Counted from the first letter of the stretch, positions 1 through 10,486 are shown. The stretch: DNA of 64,000 nt from Pelomonas caseinilytica (GCF_021353235.1 NZ_JAJTWT010000018.1:20034-84033), one strand, 5' to 3'. Made by a program: numbers and translations. The notes: generated by a model not told the origin, from the sequence alone.

Positions 1-882
1 CGGCTGAAGGCGCGTGATCCGCAGGTGAAGGTGCTGGCCTCGGTGGGCGGCTGGGGCGGTTCGGACCCCTTCTTCCACCTGGCGGCCACGGCCGAGGGGC
101 GGGCCGCCTTCGTGGGCGCCGCCATGCGCTGGCTGCGCGAGCACCCGGTCTTCGACGGCCTCGACATCGACTGGGAGCACCCGGGCTCCAACGGCGCCGT
201 CAACGGCGTGGCGCTGGGCAGCCCGGCGGATGCCGGCAACTACGTGCGGCTGATGCAGGACCTGCGTGCGGGGCTGGATGCGCTCGGCCGCGAGATGGCT
301 CCGAATGGGGGCAGGCGCTATGCGCTGACCACGGCGATCGCGACCACGCGCGAGCAGCTCGCCCGCATGGACATGGGCCGCGCGGCGGCGTCGCTGGACC
401 TGGTGTTCATGATGACCTACGACTTCGCCGGGCCGTGGACGAAGCAGGCGGCCCACCACACGCCGCTGCGCAGCGCGCGCCCCGGCGAGGACGGCAGCCT
501 CGAGGCGTCGGTGGCCAACCTGCTGCGAGACGGCGTGCCGGCGGACAAGCTCGTGGCCGGCGTGGCGATGTACGCGCGCGGCTTCGACGGCGTGCAGGCC
601 GACCGAAGCTATGCCCGCCCCTGGCCCAACGAGGACGGCTCGCTGGCCTTCAAGGACATCGGCGGCCTCGTCGGCATGAAGCCGCGGTTCGACAAGGCCA
701 CGCAATCCTGGGCGCTGGTCGGCGGCGGGCGCTTCGTGGGCTACGACGACCCGAGGGCGGTGCGCGCCAAGCTGGCCTTCGCCAGGCGCCAGGGCCTGGC
801 CGGCGTCTTCGCCTGGGAGCTCAGCCAGGACAACGGCGAGATCCTGGACGCGATGAACGGCATTCGTCCGGCCGCGAGATGA
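1..882 (+). CDS. Glycoside hydrolase family 18 chitinase, 5' end missing
   Basis: The reading frame is open from the first base, so the start lies outside the window; 293 codons are visible. Both GH18 signatures are present: the SVGGWGG substrate-binding strand at the left edge and the catalytic DGLDIDWE motif, whose acid/base Glu codon is at 175-177. Later MMTYDFAGPW and a terminal FAWELSQDNGE match the GH18 barrel. The family cleaves beta-1,4 GlcNAc linkages in chitin, normally outside the cytoplasm. The adjacent cupin and TonB receptor genes fit chitin breakdown and uptake. The signal peptide and any binding modules cannot be seen. Family call sure; exact substrate (chitin versus another GlcNAc glycan) inferred. 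Confidence 0.9.
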   Translation, partial: RLKARDPQVKVLASVGGWGGSDPFFHLAATAEGRAAFVGAAMRWLREHPVFDGLDIDWEHPGSNGAVNGVALGSPADAGNYVRLMQDLRAGLDALGREMAPNGGRRYALTTAIATTREQLARMDMGRAAASLDLVFMMTYDFAGPWTKQAAHHTPLRSARPGEDGSLEASVANLLRDGVPADKLVAGVAMYARGFDGVQADRSYARPWPNEDGSLAFKDIGGLVGMKPRFDKATQSWALVGGGRFVGYDDPRAVRAKLAFARRQGLAGVFAWELSQDNGEILDAMNGIRPAAR

Positions 883-946
883 CGCCGGCCCCCGTGCCCG
901 AGGTTTTGCGCGGCGCGCCCGCCCGGCGGTGTTGAAGGAGGATGGC

Positions 947-1969
947 ATGCAGGCGATGCGGGAATTGGCCGGCGTCACGTGCGAGCGCTTCGAGCGCGAG
1001 GTGCTGCCCGCTTACGAGCCGGTGGTGATGCGCGGCCTGGTGGCCGGCTGGCCCCTGGTCGCCCAGGGCCGTGCGGGCCTGGAGCCCTGCCTGCGCTACC
1101 TGATGGGCTTCGACCTCGGCCGGCCGGTGGATGCCCTGCTCGCGCGGCCCGACCCCTCGCGCGCCTTCGGCTTCGCGCCGGGCCTGGACGGCTTCAACTT
1201 CGCCCGCGACAAGCGCCCCTACGCGGCCCTGTTCGAACAGCTTTGGCGCTACAGCCACTTTCCCGAACCGCCCAGTCTGGCGGCGCAGAGCGCGCTGGTG
1301 GCGGAGGCCCTGCCGGGCCTGGAACAGGCCAACGCCTGCCCGCTGCTGGACGCGACCGTCGCGCCGCGCATCTGGATCGGCAACCGCGCCACGGTGCCGG
1401 CGCATTTCGACGACTCCCACAACGTCGCCTGCGTGGCCGCCGGCCGGCGCCGCTTCACGCTGCTGCCGCCGCAGTGCGCGCCACGGCTCTACCTGGCCGC
1501 GCCCGACCATGCGCCCACCCCCGCGCCCATGTCGGTGGTGCCCGATCTGCTCCAGGCCGACCCGGCGCGCTTTCCCCTGCTGGCCGAGGCGCTGCCGCAG
1601 GCCCGCGTGGCCGAGCTGGAGCCGGGCGACGCGATCTACATCCCGCCGCTGTGGTTCCACCAGGTCGAGGCGCTGGCGCCCCACCTGAACGTGCTGATGA
1701 ACTACTGGTGGCGGCCCGAGGCCGCATCGGGCCGGCGCGACGACCTGCATCTCGCCGCTCTGCGCCTGGCGATGCTGGCCCTGCGCCACCTGCCCGACGG
1801 CGAACGCGAGGGCTGGCGGGCCCTGTTCGACCACTACGTGTTCGGCGCGCGCGGCGAGGCGCTGGCGCATATCCCCGAGGGGCAGCGCCACCTGTTCGGC
1901 GAACTCGACGTGGAGCGGGACGCAGCCTTGCGCAAGGACATCGCCGCGCGGCTCGGCGCCGGCGGCTGA
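947..1969 (+). CDS. Cupin-like (JmjC-type) domain protein, possible Fe(II) oxygenase
   Basis: This is a 340-residue protein. The ATG at 947 is chosen because AAGGAGG lies 5 bp upstream; an in-frame GTG at 929 has no such site. The fold shows an HFD motif (His153, Asp155) and a second histidine in PPLWFHQ (His238). These form the two-His-one-carboxylate iron site of the Cupin_8/JmjC superfamily, whose members hydroxylate proteins or small molecules with 2-oxoglutarate. Cupin-like genes often sit beside TonB-dependent receptor genes of the Xanthomonas/Caulobacter type, as here, but their role there is not established. It follows the chitinase by 64 bp and is probably cotranscribed. Substrate unknown. 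Confidence 0.8.
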   Translation: MQAMRELAGVTCERFEREVLPAYEPVVMRGLVAGWPLVAQGRAGLEPCLRYLMGFDLGRPVDALLARPDPSRAFGFAPGLDGFNFARDKRPYAALFEQLWRYSHFPEPPSLAAQSALVAEALPGLEQANACPLLDATVAPRIWIGNRATVPAHFDDSHNVACVAAGRRRFTLLPPQCAPRLYLAAPDHAPTPAPMSVVPDLLQADPARFPLLAEALPQARVAELEPGDAIYIPPLWFHQVEALAPHLNVLMNYWWRPEAASGRRDDLHLAALRLAMLALRHLPDGEREGWRALFDHYVFGARGEALAHIPEGQRHLFGELDVERDAALRKDIAARLGAGG

Positions 1970-2104
1970 GGCTCACCAGAGGTAAAGCTGCAGGGGCGAG
2001 GACCGACAGGTCCCCGTGCTGTTGGCCTGGATGTCAGGGCGTGTACGTCAGTGTCCAGACCGGCCGGCCGTTTTGGTTGGTCGAGGTTCCTCCTCAGGCA
2101 AACA

Positions 2105-2128
2105 AAGGAAGCGCCGCAGCGCTTCCTT
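2105..2128. terminator. Bidirectional hairpin between convergent genes
   Basis: Perfect 10-bp inverted repeat, AAGGAAGCGC / GCGCTTCCTT, with a 4-base loop. It lies between the convergent cupin gene and TonB receptor gene. Read on the minus strand it is followed by CTTTGTTTG, a T-rich tail; the plus-strand tail is weaker. Confidence 0.75.
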
Positions 2129-2178
2129 CAATTGATTGCCGAACCGCGCCAGGGCAGAGTGCCCGGCGGATTCATTGA

Positions 2179-4986
2179 TCAGAACTTCAGACGTGCGGTC
2201 AGGTAGAACTGACGGCCGTTGCGGTAGATGCCGCGCGGCTGGACCTCCGACGCGTAGTACTTCAGCTTCGGGTCGTTGAGGTTTTGCGCATCCAGGCTCA
2301 GCGCGAAGTTGCTGTTGAACTTGTAGCCGAGCGACGCGGACAGCACGCCGTTCCCCTTCTGGTAGTAGTCGGTGCCGCGGTCGGTGCCGATGAAGATGTC
2401 GTCGGTGTAGCTGTAGTTCACGCGCGCCGAGAACTGGTCGTTCTCGAAGAATCCGCCCAGGGTGAAGGAGTTCTTCACGTCACCGCGCAGCACGTGGCCA
2501 TCGGCATCGTGGCCGTCGGCGTAGGTGTAGTTGGCGTTGACGCCGAAGTTGTTCGCGATCGGCGTCTCGAATGCGAACTCCAGGCCGGTGACGGCGGCCT
2601 TCTTGTTGGTCAGGCCCGTGATCGTGAATTGACGGTTGACCACCTGCTGGGTGGAGCCGCCGCCGGTGTTGCCGAGCAGGACCGGGTAGGTGGCGCTGAA
2701 CGTGCCATTGGTGATGTAGCTGGCCATCTCCATGTGGAAGGCGCCCATGGACACGAAGGCGCGCGGGGCGAAGTACCACTCGATGTTGGCGTCGAAGTTG
2801 GTGGAGCGGATGGGCTTGAGGTCGGCATTCCCTGCCGTACCGCCGCCGCTGGCGTTGTTGTCCAGGAACATGCCGGTCGTGTTCAGCGACGTGAAGGCGG
2901 ACAGGGCCGTGTAGTCTGCGCGCGTGACCGTGCGGCTCAGGGCCAGTCGGCCGACCACGTTGCGGGTCACGTCGATGCGGACGCTGGCGCTCGGCAGCAG
3001 GTCGGTGTAGCTCCGGTCGGCCGTCGTGGCGGTGAAGTCGCCGAACGCGGACGACACATCCGGCTTCTCGCCCGGGAAACTGGGCCGGAAGGCGCCGGAA
3101 GACTGTTTGGTGTGCACGGCCCGCACGCCGATGTTGCCGCTCCAGCCGTCGCCCTCGAGATTGCCTTGCAGGTAGGCTGCCGTGGTCGTTTCCTTGACGC
3201 TGTATTCCCCACCGTCGAAAGGCGAACGGCGGGCGATGGGGTCGCGGTTGGTGACGCGGCTGTTGTATTCGGCCAGCGCGTTGGCCGGGATGTAGGCGAT
3301 GCCGGTCGGGAAGCCGCCGCCCAGGCCGCTGCCGAAGTTGCCGGGATAGGCTCCGCTGAATGCGGGCAGGGTGTAGGGAGAGTTCTGCGGGGCGTCGTTG
3401 CCATTGGCGTCGGCGCAGGCGCTCGGCAGGCTCCAGGTAAAGGGTGTCACGCGGTAAGGCGTGCCGCTCGCGCAGCCGGGGCCCTGGTTGAGCGTCGCAT
3501 CCGTGTATCGCTTGTGCTCGGCGCCGCGCACGCCGAACTTCAGGCTCTTGAGAGCCCCCATGTCCAGGGTGTACTCGCCGTCGACCTGGGCCCAGGTCTC
3601 CTTGTCGTGCACGATGACGTGCTCCGTGCCGAAGATCCAGTCGAAGCCCTGGGTCGGCGTGGTGAAGCCGAAGGCCGGCGCCGTGTCATTGCCTTGAAGG
3701 GCATAGCTGGCCCGGGTGGTGGAAATGTGGGTCTCCACCACGTCTTGGGCGAGCGTCTGGCCCTTGCCCTTGGACGTGCCGGCGTTCGCGGAGAGCGTCA
3801 GCGCGTTGTTGACCTTCCAGGAGCCATCCAGGCTGAAGAAGTTGCTTTGCGCGGAGGCCTTGCGCGAGATCTGGTCGAAGTAGCCGGCCGTCGAGGGGGC
3901 CGCCCAGTTGAACGTCGCCTTGCTCAGCGTCTTCACGCCCTTGCTGTCGGTGACGATCTGGTAGTCCGAGATGGTGGAGCTGTTGATCAGGCCGGCACGC
4001 GGCGCAATCATGTAATTGCGGTTGTAGTTGTCCGCGTCCATCTTGGACGAGAAGCCGGTGAGCGTCAGGTCCACGTCCTGCGTCGGCTTGAATTCGGCGC
4101 GAATCAGGCCGCCCTTGCGTTCACGCTCCTGCGTGAAGTAGGCGGCGCCGATCAGGTCCGGGGTGTAGACGCCTTCCAGGTCGCCGTGAGCCTTGATCAG
4201 GTCGGCGGCGTTGTCCTTGGTGAGCTGATTGATGAAGCCCAGCGTTTCGACGCCGTCGCGGCGCAGGTGGCGCTTTTCGGAGAACGCCTGCACGAGCACG
4301 CCGAAGGTCTTGCTGTCGTCGCGCCAATTGAGCAGCGCGCTCAGTTGAGGGTCGGTCTTCTTCGGCAGGTTGGCATAGACGGCGCCCACGCCGGCTTCGA
4401 AAGTCAGCGCCTTGGAGAACTCCAGGGGCTTGCGGGTGATGATGTTGACCGAGCCGGCCGTGCCGCCTTCCACCAGCGACGCCTCCGCGCTCTTGCGCAC
4501 CTCCACGCGGTTGACCAGCTCGGAAGGTAGCAGCGAGTAGCTGACGCTGCGGCCGACGCCGGCGCCGGTCTGGTCCAGCACGAACCAGTCGCCGTTGGCG
4601 ATGCCGTGGCCGTCCAGCAGGGTCTGCGTCAGGCTCGGGTTGGTTCCGCGCAGCCCGACCCGGTCGCGCTCGTCGAAGCCACCGGAGCCTCCGGCGGGGC
4701 TGTTCAGGATGGTCACGCCAGGCACCCGCGCCAGGGAGTCGGCGACGTTCTTGTCGGGCATCTTGCCGATGTCTTCGGCCGAGATGACGTCGATGTGGGT
4801 GTCGGCATTGCGCTTGACGTTCAGGGACTTTTCCTGCGCAGCGCGGATGCCGGTCACCACGACCGTCTCCAGCTGTTGCTGCTGCGCCGGTGTCTGCTGG
4901 GTCTGCTGGGCAATGGCGGCACCGCTGGTGGCGCCAAGCAGGGCGATGAGAACCGCCTGCGAGATGGGGGTCTGCTTGACCTTCAT
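2179..4986 (-). CDS. TonB-dependent outer-membrane receptor
   Basis: This 935-residue protein has an N-terminal signal (MKVKQ...GAAIA, about residues 1-26). A Gln-rich linker and a TonB-box-like ETVVVTGIR (about residues 40-48) follow. The plug domain carries MPDKNVADSLARVPGV and VEVRKSAEASLVEGG, hallmarks of the TonB-Xanth-Caul receptor type. The rest is a beta barrel ending in the C-terminal aromatic signature (TARLKF). The start at 4986 is preceded by GAGGAA; a longer frame reaching 5112 lacks a signal at its N-terminus. Receptors of this type import oligosaccharides using TonB-ExbBD energy. The neighbouring chitinase suggests chito-oligosaccharides or GlcNAc, but that ligand is inferred. 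Confidence 0.9.
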   Translation of the reverse strand: MKVKQTPISQAVLIALLGATSGAAIAQQTQQTPAQQQQLETVVVTGIRAAQEKSLNVKRNADTHIDVISAEDIGKMPDKNVADSLARVPGVTILNSPAGGSGGFDERDRVGLRGTNPSLTQTLLDGHGIANGDWFVLDQTGAGVGRSVSYSLLPSELVNRVEVRKSAEASLVEGGTAGSVNIITRKPLEFSKALTFEAGVGAVYANLPKKTDPQLSALLNWRDDSKTFGVLVQAFSEKRHLRRDGVETLGFINQLTKDNAADLIKAHGDLEGVYTPDLIGAAYFTQERERKGGLIRAEFKPTQDVDLTLTGFSSKMDADNYNRNYMIAPRAGLINSSTISDYQIVTDSKGVKTLSKATFNWAAPSTAGYFDQISRKASAQSNFFSLDGSWKVNNALTLSANAGTSKGKGQTLAQDVVETHISTTRASYALQGNDTAPAFGFTTPTQGFDWIFGTEHVIVHDKETWAQVDGEYTLDMGALKSLKFGVRGAEHKRYTDATLNQGPGCASGTPYRVTPFTWSLPSACADANGNDAPQNSPYTLPAFSGAYPGNFGSGLGGGFPTGIAYIPANALAEYNSRVTNRDPIARRSPFDGGEYSVKETTTAAYLQGNLEGDGWSGNIGVRAVHTKQSSGAFRPSFPGEKPDVSSAFGDFTATTADRSYTDLLPSASVRIDVTRNVVGRLALSRTVTRADYTALSAFTSLNTTGMFLDNNASGGGTAGNADLKPIRSTNFDANIEWYFAPRAFVSMGAFHMEMASYITNGTFSATYPVLLGNTGGGSTQQVVNRQFTITGLTNKKAAVTGLEFAFETPIANNFGVNANYTYADGHDADGHVLRGDVKNSFTLGGFFENDQFSARVNYSYTDDIFIGTDRGTDYYQKGNGVLSASLGYKFNSNFALSLDAQNLNDPKLKYYASEVQPRGIYRNGRQFYLTARLKF

Positions 4987-5394
4987 GGAATGTTCCTCGT
5001 TATGGCCGATGAAATCGTGGGCAGGCGGTGGCTGCTTTCGCTTCAGTTGCATACCACCTTCAGTCCGGTGCGCGGAGCGGAGCCTTCTCGGTGCTTCCGC
5101 GTCCAGTGCCATGCCACTTTAACGATTGATAAAGCCACTTTGCTACCAGTTTCGAACGAGGGGTTTCCCCAGTGTCCTCAGGGAGTGGCTCGGTTCGGGG
5201 CTTCCTCTTCTGTGGAGCTGACGTTTGCGGCCGTAAATTGGTATTAGATTGGTTTTGTGGCCTGTTGTGCCGTAGCGACGCCGGGGTTCTCGGGGTGTGT
5301 GCGGCGCGGCGGCGGGCGCTGGTGTCGCAGTGGTCGCTGCGGATGGCCGCATCGGCTGGGCGGCGAGTGGCCGGCCGAAAGTGCAGGGGCTCTG
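4987..5394. other. Intergenic leader of the TonB receptor
   Basis: About 410 bp separate the receptor start from the tRNA promoter. No convincing gene is present; the frames here are short and lack homology I recognise. The notable content is the tandem ATTGGT repeat at 5237-5258, listed separately. I did not find a clear minus-strand -35/-10 pair. Confidence 0.5.
5237..5258 (-). promoter_or_regulatory. Tandem 11-bp direct repeat upstream of the receptor gene
   Basis: ATTGGTATTAG is followed immediately by ATTGGTTTTGT. The two copies are 11 bp apart, about one helical turn, in an AT-rich patch of otherwise GC-rich DNA, about 250 bp upstream of the receptor start. This is the layout of a repressor or activator site. 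GlcNAc regulators of the GntR or LacI family often control such receptor genes, but none is visible in the window, so the assignment is a guess. Confidence 0.4.
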
Positions 5395-5422
5395 TTGCGC
5401 AGCGCAAGCCCTGTGCTATAGT
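5395..5422 (+). promoter_or_regulatory. Promoter of the tRNA-tuf cluster
   Basis: TTGCGC, a 16-bp spacer, then TATAGT (5417-5422). The predicted start point falls only a few bases before tRNA-Tyr at 5438, as expected for a tRNA operon promoter. Confidence 0.7.
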
Positions 5423-5437
5423 TGCGGGCTTGCCTCA

Positions 5438-5522
5438 GGAGGGGTGGCCGAGTGGTTAAAGGCAGCAGACTGTAAATCTGCCCGCATTGCGTACGCTGGT
5501 TCGAATCCAGCCTCCTCCACCA
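5438..5522 (+). tRNA. tRNA-Tyr (anticodon GTA)
   Basis: An 85-base class II tRNA with a long variable arm. The acceptor GGAGGGG pairs with CTCCTCC (one G-U pair), the T-arm is GCTGG/CCAGC, the anticodon loop carries GTA, and CCA is encoded. It heads the cluster Tyr-Gly-Thr-tuf-Trp, an arrangement shared with many proteobacteria. Confidence 0.97.
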
Positions 5523-5572
5523 AGACCTGCAGCGTGCTGGGGTCGAGGAAGGGCAGTTGCAAGGCTCCCAGG

Positions 5573-5646
5573 GCGGGAGTAGTTCAATGGTAGAACCTTA
5601 GCCTTCCAAGCTAATGACACGGGTTCGATTCCCGTTTCCCGCTCCA
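5573..5646 (+). tRNA. tRNA-Gly (anticodon TCC)
   Basis: A 74-base tRNA. The acceptor GCGGGAG pairs with TTCCCGC, the D-arm is GTTC/GAAC, the anticodon stem is TTAGC/GCTAA with loop CTTCCAA, and CCA is encoded. It lies 50 bp after tRNA-Tyr. Confidence 0.97.
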
Positions 5647-5720
5647 CCGGCGAGCGGCTTGGTCGGCCAGCGTCGATACCGGTTTGCCAGCCAGTCCTCT
5701 GGCGTCAAACCCGTGCCGAT

Positions 5721-5795
<75 letters not shown>

Positions 5796-5844
5796 CACCT
5801 TTCTTTTTCTACTCGTCTCAACGGGTTCGCCTCAGGAGCGCAAG

Positions 5845-7035
<1,191 letters not shown>

Positions 7036-7049
7036 GTTGTAAAGGCCGC

Positions 7050-7125
7050 AGGGGCATAGCTCAATTGGCAGAGCGTCGGTCTCCAAAACCGAAGGTTGGG
7101 GGTTCGAGACCCTCTGCCCCTGCCA
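7050..7125 (+). tRNA. tRNA-Trp (anticodon CCA)
   Basis: A 76-base tRNA. The acceptor AGGGGCA pairs with TGCCCCT, the anticodon loop is CTCCAAA, and the T-arm closes with one G-U pair. G is the discriminator base and CCA is encoded. It lies 14 bp after tuf. Confidence 0.97.
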
Positions 7126-7279
7126 ACAGTCGCTGATCACGACGGTTGGTTTCCCGGCAACAAGGCATCGGCCCGCGAGAGTGATCTCGGCGGGCCTTGC
7201 TGCTGATGGCGACAGCCGCCGCAGCGTTTGAAAAAGCCGTCAAGGACGCAGGTCCGGCGCGGCACGTGAAAGACAAGAG

Positions 7280-7666
7280 ATGGCGAATCCCCCCCAAGTC
7301 GAGACCGTGACCAGCGGCGCCGACAAGGCCAAGCTGGCCGTCGCGGTGCTGTTGCTGATCGGCGCGCTGGCGGCCTATTACGGCCTGGCCAAGCAAGGCG
7401 CGTTGGCCCAGTGGGCCTCGCTGCTGGTGCTGCTGGCGGCCGGCGTGGCGGCTTTCTTCACCTCCGAGCACGGCAGGGCCCTCATCGCCTACGGCCGCGA
7501 CTCGTCGCGCGAGGTCAAGAAGGTCGTCTGGCCGACTCGCAAGGAGGCCACCCAGATGACGGGTTATGTGTTCGCCTTCGTCGTCGTGATGGCGCTCTTC
7601 CTGTGGCTGACCGACAAGACGCTGGAATGGGTCCTGTACGACCTGATCCTGGGCTGGAAGCGCTGA
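7280..7666 (+). CDS. secE: Preprotein translocase subunit SecE
   Basis: SecE clamps SecY in the inner membrane and is essential for Sec export. The 128 residues carry three hydrophobic segments (about 19-38, 45-62 and 97-117), the three-helix gammaproteobacterial/betaproteobacterial form. The conserved cytoplasmic sequence REVKKVVWPTRKEA precedes the last helix. It is followed 15 bp later by nusG, the standard secE-nusG pair. Its partner secY lies in this window at 35302. Confidence 0.95.
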   Translation: MANPPQVETVTSGADKAKLAVAVLLLIGALAAYYGLAKQGALAQWASLLVLLAAGVAAFFTSEHGRALIAYGRDSSREVKKVVWPTRKEATQMTGYVFAFVVVMALFLWLTDKTLEWVLYDLILGWKR

Positions 7667-7681
7667 TCGCAAGGAATTTCG

Positions 7682-8257
7682 ATGTCTGAAGAACAAGTCG
7701 TCACGCCCGAGGCTTCGGCTGGCCTGCCCAAGCGCTGGTACGTCGTCCATGCCTATTCGGGCATGGAGAAGGCCGTCGAGCGCAATCTGCGCGAGCGCAT
7801 CGATCGCGCCGGCATGCAGGACAAGTTCGGCCGCATCCTGGTGCCGACGGAAGAAGTCGTCGAGCTGAAGAACGGCAAGAAGGCCGTCACCGAGCGCCGT
7901 TTCTTCCCCGGCTATGTGCTGGTCGAAATGTTCATGGACGACGAGTCATGGCACCTGGTGAAGCACACTTCCAAGGTGACGGGCTTCGTCGGCGGCGCCA
8001 AGAACCGTCCTGCTCCGATCTCGGAAGCCGAGGTCATGAAGATCGTCAACCAGATGCAGGAAGGCGTGGAAAAGCCTCGCCCGAAGGTCGAGTGGACGGT
8101 CGGCGAGATCGTCCGCGTGAAGGAAGGCCCCTTCACCGACTTCAACGGCTCGGTCGAGGAAGTCAACTACGACAAGTCCAAGGTCCGGGTGTCCGTCACG
8201 ATCTTTGGCCGTGCCACGCCAGTCGAGCTGGACTTCGCGCAGGTCGAGAAGGTTTGA
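7682..8257 (+). CDS. nusG: Transcription termination/antitermination factor NusG
   Basis: NusG binds elongating RNA polymerase and links it to Rho or to the ribosome through S10. The 191 residues comprise an NGN domain ([18 protein letters not shown] near residue 20) and a C-terminal KOW domain ([17 protein letters not shown] near residue 140). Size and order are as in the family. About 20 bp after the stop, CCCCG-cag-CGGGG (8279-8291) forms a small hairpin without a T-run; it may slow polymerase before rplK. Confidence 0.96.
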   Translation: MSEEQVVTPEASAGLPKRWYVVHAYSGMEKAVERNLRERIDRAGMQDKFGRILVPTEEVVELKNGKKAVTERRFFPGYVLVEMFMDDESWHLVKHTSKVTGFVGGAKNRPAPISEAEVMKIVNQMQEGVEKPRPKVEWTVGEIVRVKEGPFTDFNGSVEEVNYDKSKVRVSVTIFGRATPVELDFAQVEKV

Positions 8258-8471
8258 CGAAGCAGCCGCTTCGTTAAACCCCGCAGCGGGGCCTAAGGCA
8301 AGGTTGGCGGCTAGAATGCTGGGTTCGGTCGGCGTCCCCTAAAACGTCGACCCGTGACCAGTCTGCAACGAGAGGCGGACAAGAGGAGCAAAGGTAAGGG
8401 CCTGGCCCGAGTCCGATGCGTTAGCACTCAGGCGATCCCGCAGGCCGCGGGCTCGCTGGATTGGAGAAAAC

Positions 8472-8909
8472 ATGGCCAAGAAGATTGTCGGCTTCATCAA
8501 GCTGCAAATTCCGGCCGGCAAGGCAAATCCTTCGCCGCCGGTGGGTCCCGCGCTGGGTCAGCGTGGCCTGAACATCATGGAGTTCTGCAAGGCGTTCAAC
8601 GCCCAGACGTCCGGCGCCGGCTTCGAGCCCGGCATGAAGCTGCCGGTGGTCATCACCGCCTTCGCCGACAAGAGCTTCACCTTCGTGATCAAGTCGCCCC
8701 CGGCGACCGTGCTGATCAAGAAGGCCGCCAAGATCGAGAAGGGCTCGCAGCGTCCCCACCTGGACAAGGTCGGCAAGCTGACCCGCGCCCAGCTCGAAGA
8801 GATCGCCAAGATCAAGACCAAGGACCTGACGGCCGCCAACCTGGACGCCGCGGTCAAGACCATCGCCGGCTCCGCCCGCTCGATGGGCATCATCGTGGAG
8901 GGTGTCTGA
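8472..8909 (+). CDS. rplK: 50S ribosomal protein L11
   Basis: L11 forms the GTPase-associated stalk base with 23S rRNA and L10. The 145-residue protein starts [18 protein letters not shown] and keeps the proline-rich [12 protein letters not shown]-domain motif that thiopeptides contact. The C-terminal rRNA-binding domain ends in [13 protein letters not shown]. It is followed directly by rplA with 1 bp between stop and start, so translation is probably coupled. The 213-bp leader before it holds no gene. Confidence 0.97.
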   Translation: MAKKIVGFIKLQIPAGKANPSPPVGPALGQRGLNIMEFCKAFNAQTSGAGFEPGMKLPVVITAFADKSFTFVIKSPPATVLIKKAAKIEKGSQRPHLDKVGKLTRAQLEEIAKIKTKDLTAANLDAAVKTIAGSARSMGIIVEGV

Positions 8910-8910
8910 C

Positions 8911-9621
8911 ATGGCCAAGCTCACCAAGAAGCAAAAGGCGCTGGCTGGCAAGGTCGAGTCGACCAAGCTCTACGCGCTGTCGGAAGCCCTGGATCTCGTC
9001 AAGAGCCTGGCGACCGCCAAGTTCGATGAGTCCATCGACGTCGCCGTGCAACTCGGCATCGATGCCAAGAAGTCGGACCAGGTCGTCCGTGGCGCTGTCG
9101 TGATGCCCAACGGCACCGGCAAGACCAAGCGCGTCGCCGTCTTCGCCCAGGGCGCCAAGGCTGAAGAAGCCAAGGCCGCCGGTGCCGACGTCGTCGGCAT
9201 GGAAGACCTGGCCGAGCGCGTCAAGGCGGGCGACATGCCCTTCGACGTGGTCATCGCTTCCCCCGACACGATGCGTGTCGTCGGTACGCTGGGTCAGATC
9301 CTCGGCCCGCGCGGCCTGATGCCGAACCCCAAGGTCGGCACCGTGACCCCCGACGTCGCCACCGCCGTCAAGAACGCCAAGGCTGGCCAGGTCCAGTTCC
9401 GCGTCGACAAGGCCGGCATCATCCACGGCACCATCGGCCGTCGCTCGTTCGACACCGACAAGCTGGAAGGCAACCTGCGCGCGCTGATCGAGGCCCTGAA
9501 CAAGGCCAAGCCGGCGTCCAGCAAGGGCATCTACCTGCGCAAGGTCGCCGTGTCCTCGACCATGGGTGTTGGCGCCCGCGTCGAAATCGCGTCGATCAAC
9601 GCGCAATCCGCCGCGGCTTGA
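8911..9621 (+). CDS. rplA: 50S ribosomal protein L1
   Basis: L1 forms the mobile stalk near the E site and moves deacylated tRNA. In many bacteria it also represses its own rplKA mRNA. The ATG at 8911 (236 residues) is preferred over an in-frame GTG at 8902 that overlaps rplK, because a GGAGG site ends about 10 bp upstream. Conserved signatures include [18 protein letters not shown] and the terminal TMGVGARVE. The gene order rplK-rplA-rplJ-rplL is standard. Confidence 0.97.
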   Translation: MAKLTKKQKALAGKVESTKLYALSEALDLVKSLATAKFDESIDVAVQLGIDAKKSDQVVRGAVVMPNGTGKTKRVAVFAQGAKAEEAKAAGADVVGMEDLAERVKAGDMPFDVVIASPDTMRVVGTLGQILGPRGLMPNPKVGTVTPDVATAVKNAKAGQVQFRVDKAGIIHGTIGRRSFDTDKLEGNLRALIEALNKAKPASSKGIYLRKVAVSSTMGVGARVEIASINAQSAAA

Positions 9622-9733
9622 ACGGCAGCCAGGCCGCAAGGCCTGGGGTACTGAATCTGCCCGGGGCGAGTCTGGCTCCGGACAACAAGATTGGTGGGGC
9701 GCCGACCGGGCAACCGGGCGGCGCGTCATCCAA

Positions 9734-9794
9734 GACCGCTGGTGGAGACCCCTTAAATCCTGGTGCAAGCCGGGAACCAGCGCAGATGGCGGTC
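9734..9794 (+). ncRNA. L10 leader: autoregulatory mRNA structure
   Basis: The 286-bp gap before rplJ holds a folded element. The outer stem is GACCGC (9734-9739) with GCGGTC (9789-9794), the inner stem is CTGGT with ACCAG (9776-9780), and an asymmetric CGCAGATG-type internal loop suggests a kink-turn. Leaders of this form bind the L10-(L7/L12) complex and shut off rplJL translation when the proteins are in excess. The structure was drawn by eye; its borders are approximate. Confidence 0.65.
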
Positions 9795-9907
9795 CCGCTG
9801 AAGGGTTTTCTGCTCCGAGTGATCGGGGTGAGTTCCTGACAGATGGTCGCTGAATCCCTGGCGCTCCAAGGCTGCAAGGCCTGAAGAGCAAATGTGAGGA
9901 GTAGACC

Positions 9908-10435
9908 TTGAGTCTCAATCGCAACGAGAAAGCAGCCGTCGTGACCGACGTGGCAGCGCAAGCCGCCAAGTCGCAAACGCTTGCGCTGGCCGAGTACCGT
10001 GGCCTCACCGTGGAAGCCTTGAACAAGCTGCGCGTCGACGCGCGGTCCAAGGGTGTCTATCTTCACGTGCTGAAGAACACCCTGGCCCGTCGCGCCGTCG
10101 CCGGCACCCCGTTCGAAGCTGCTGCGGAGAGCATGGTCGGCCCGCTGATCTACGGCTTTTCGGAAGACGCTGTCGCTGCGGCCAAAGTCATCGCTGACTT
10201 CGCCAAGACCAACGACAAACTCGTCATCAAGGGCGGTGCCTACGGCGGCAAGGCTCTGGACGTCAACGGCGTGAAGGCGCTGGCGGCTGTCCCGAGCAAG
10301 GAAGTGCTGCTGTCGCAAATCGCCGGCCTGCTCAAGTCGCCGGTGCAGCGCACCGCGGCCGTGCTGGCTGCCCTGGCCCAACAGCGTGGTGGTGGCGCCG
10401 AAGCCGCTCCCGCCGCTGAAGCAGCCGCGGCCTGA
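9908..10435 (+). CDS. rplJ: 50S ribosomal protein L10
   Basis: L10 anchors the L7/L12 dimers to the ribosome stalk. The 175 residues begin [11 protein letters not shown], the usual betaproteobacterial N-terminus, so the start is TTG at 9908, preceded by GAGGAG at 9896-9901. The rare start codon is consistent with a gene controlled at translation by its leader. The RNA-binding domain is followed by the C-terminal helix that carries L7/L12, ending in an Ala/Glu-rich tail. Confidence 0.95.
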   Translation: MSLNRNEKAAVVTDVAAQAAKSQTLALAEYRGLTVEALNKLRVDARSKGVYLHVLKNTLARRAVAGTPFEAAAESMVGPLIYGFSEDAVAAAKVIADFAKTNDKLVIKGGAYGGKALDVNGVKALAAVPSKEVLLSQIAGLLKSPVQRTAAVLAALAQQRGGGAEAAPAAEAAAA

Positions 10436-10486
10436 TCGACGAATCACGCGTTATTCGCAAACACACTCTGTATTTAGGAATTCATC

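Noticed and set aside
2179..5112. Longer N-terminus (977 residues) for the TonB receptor
   Set aside because: The extra 42 residues are basic and precede a normal signal peptide. The internal ATG at 4986 has a GAGGAA ribosome site.
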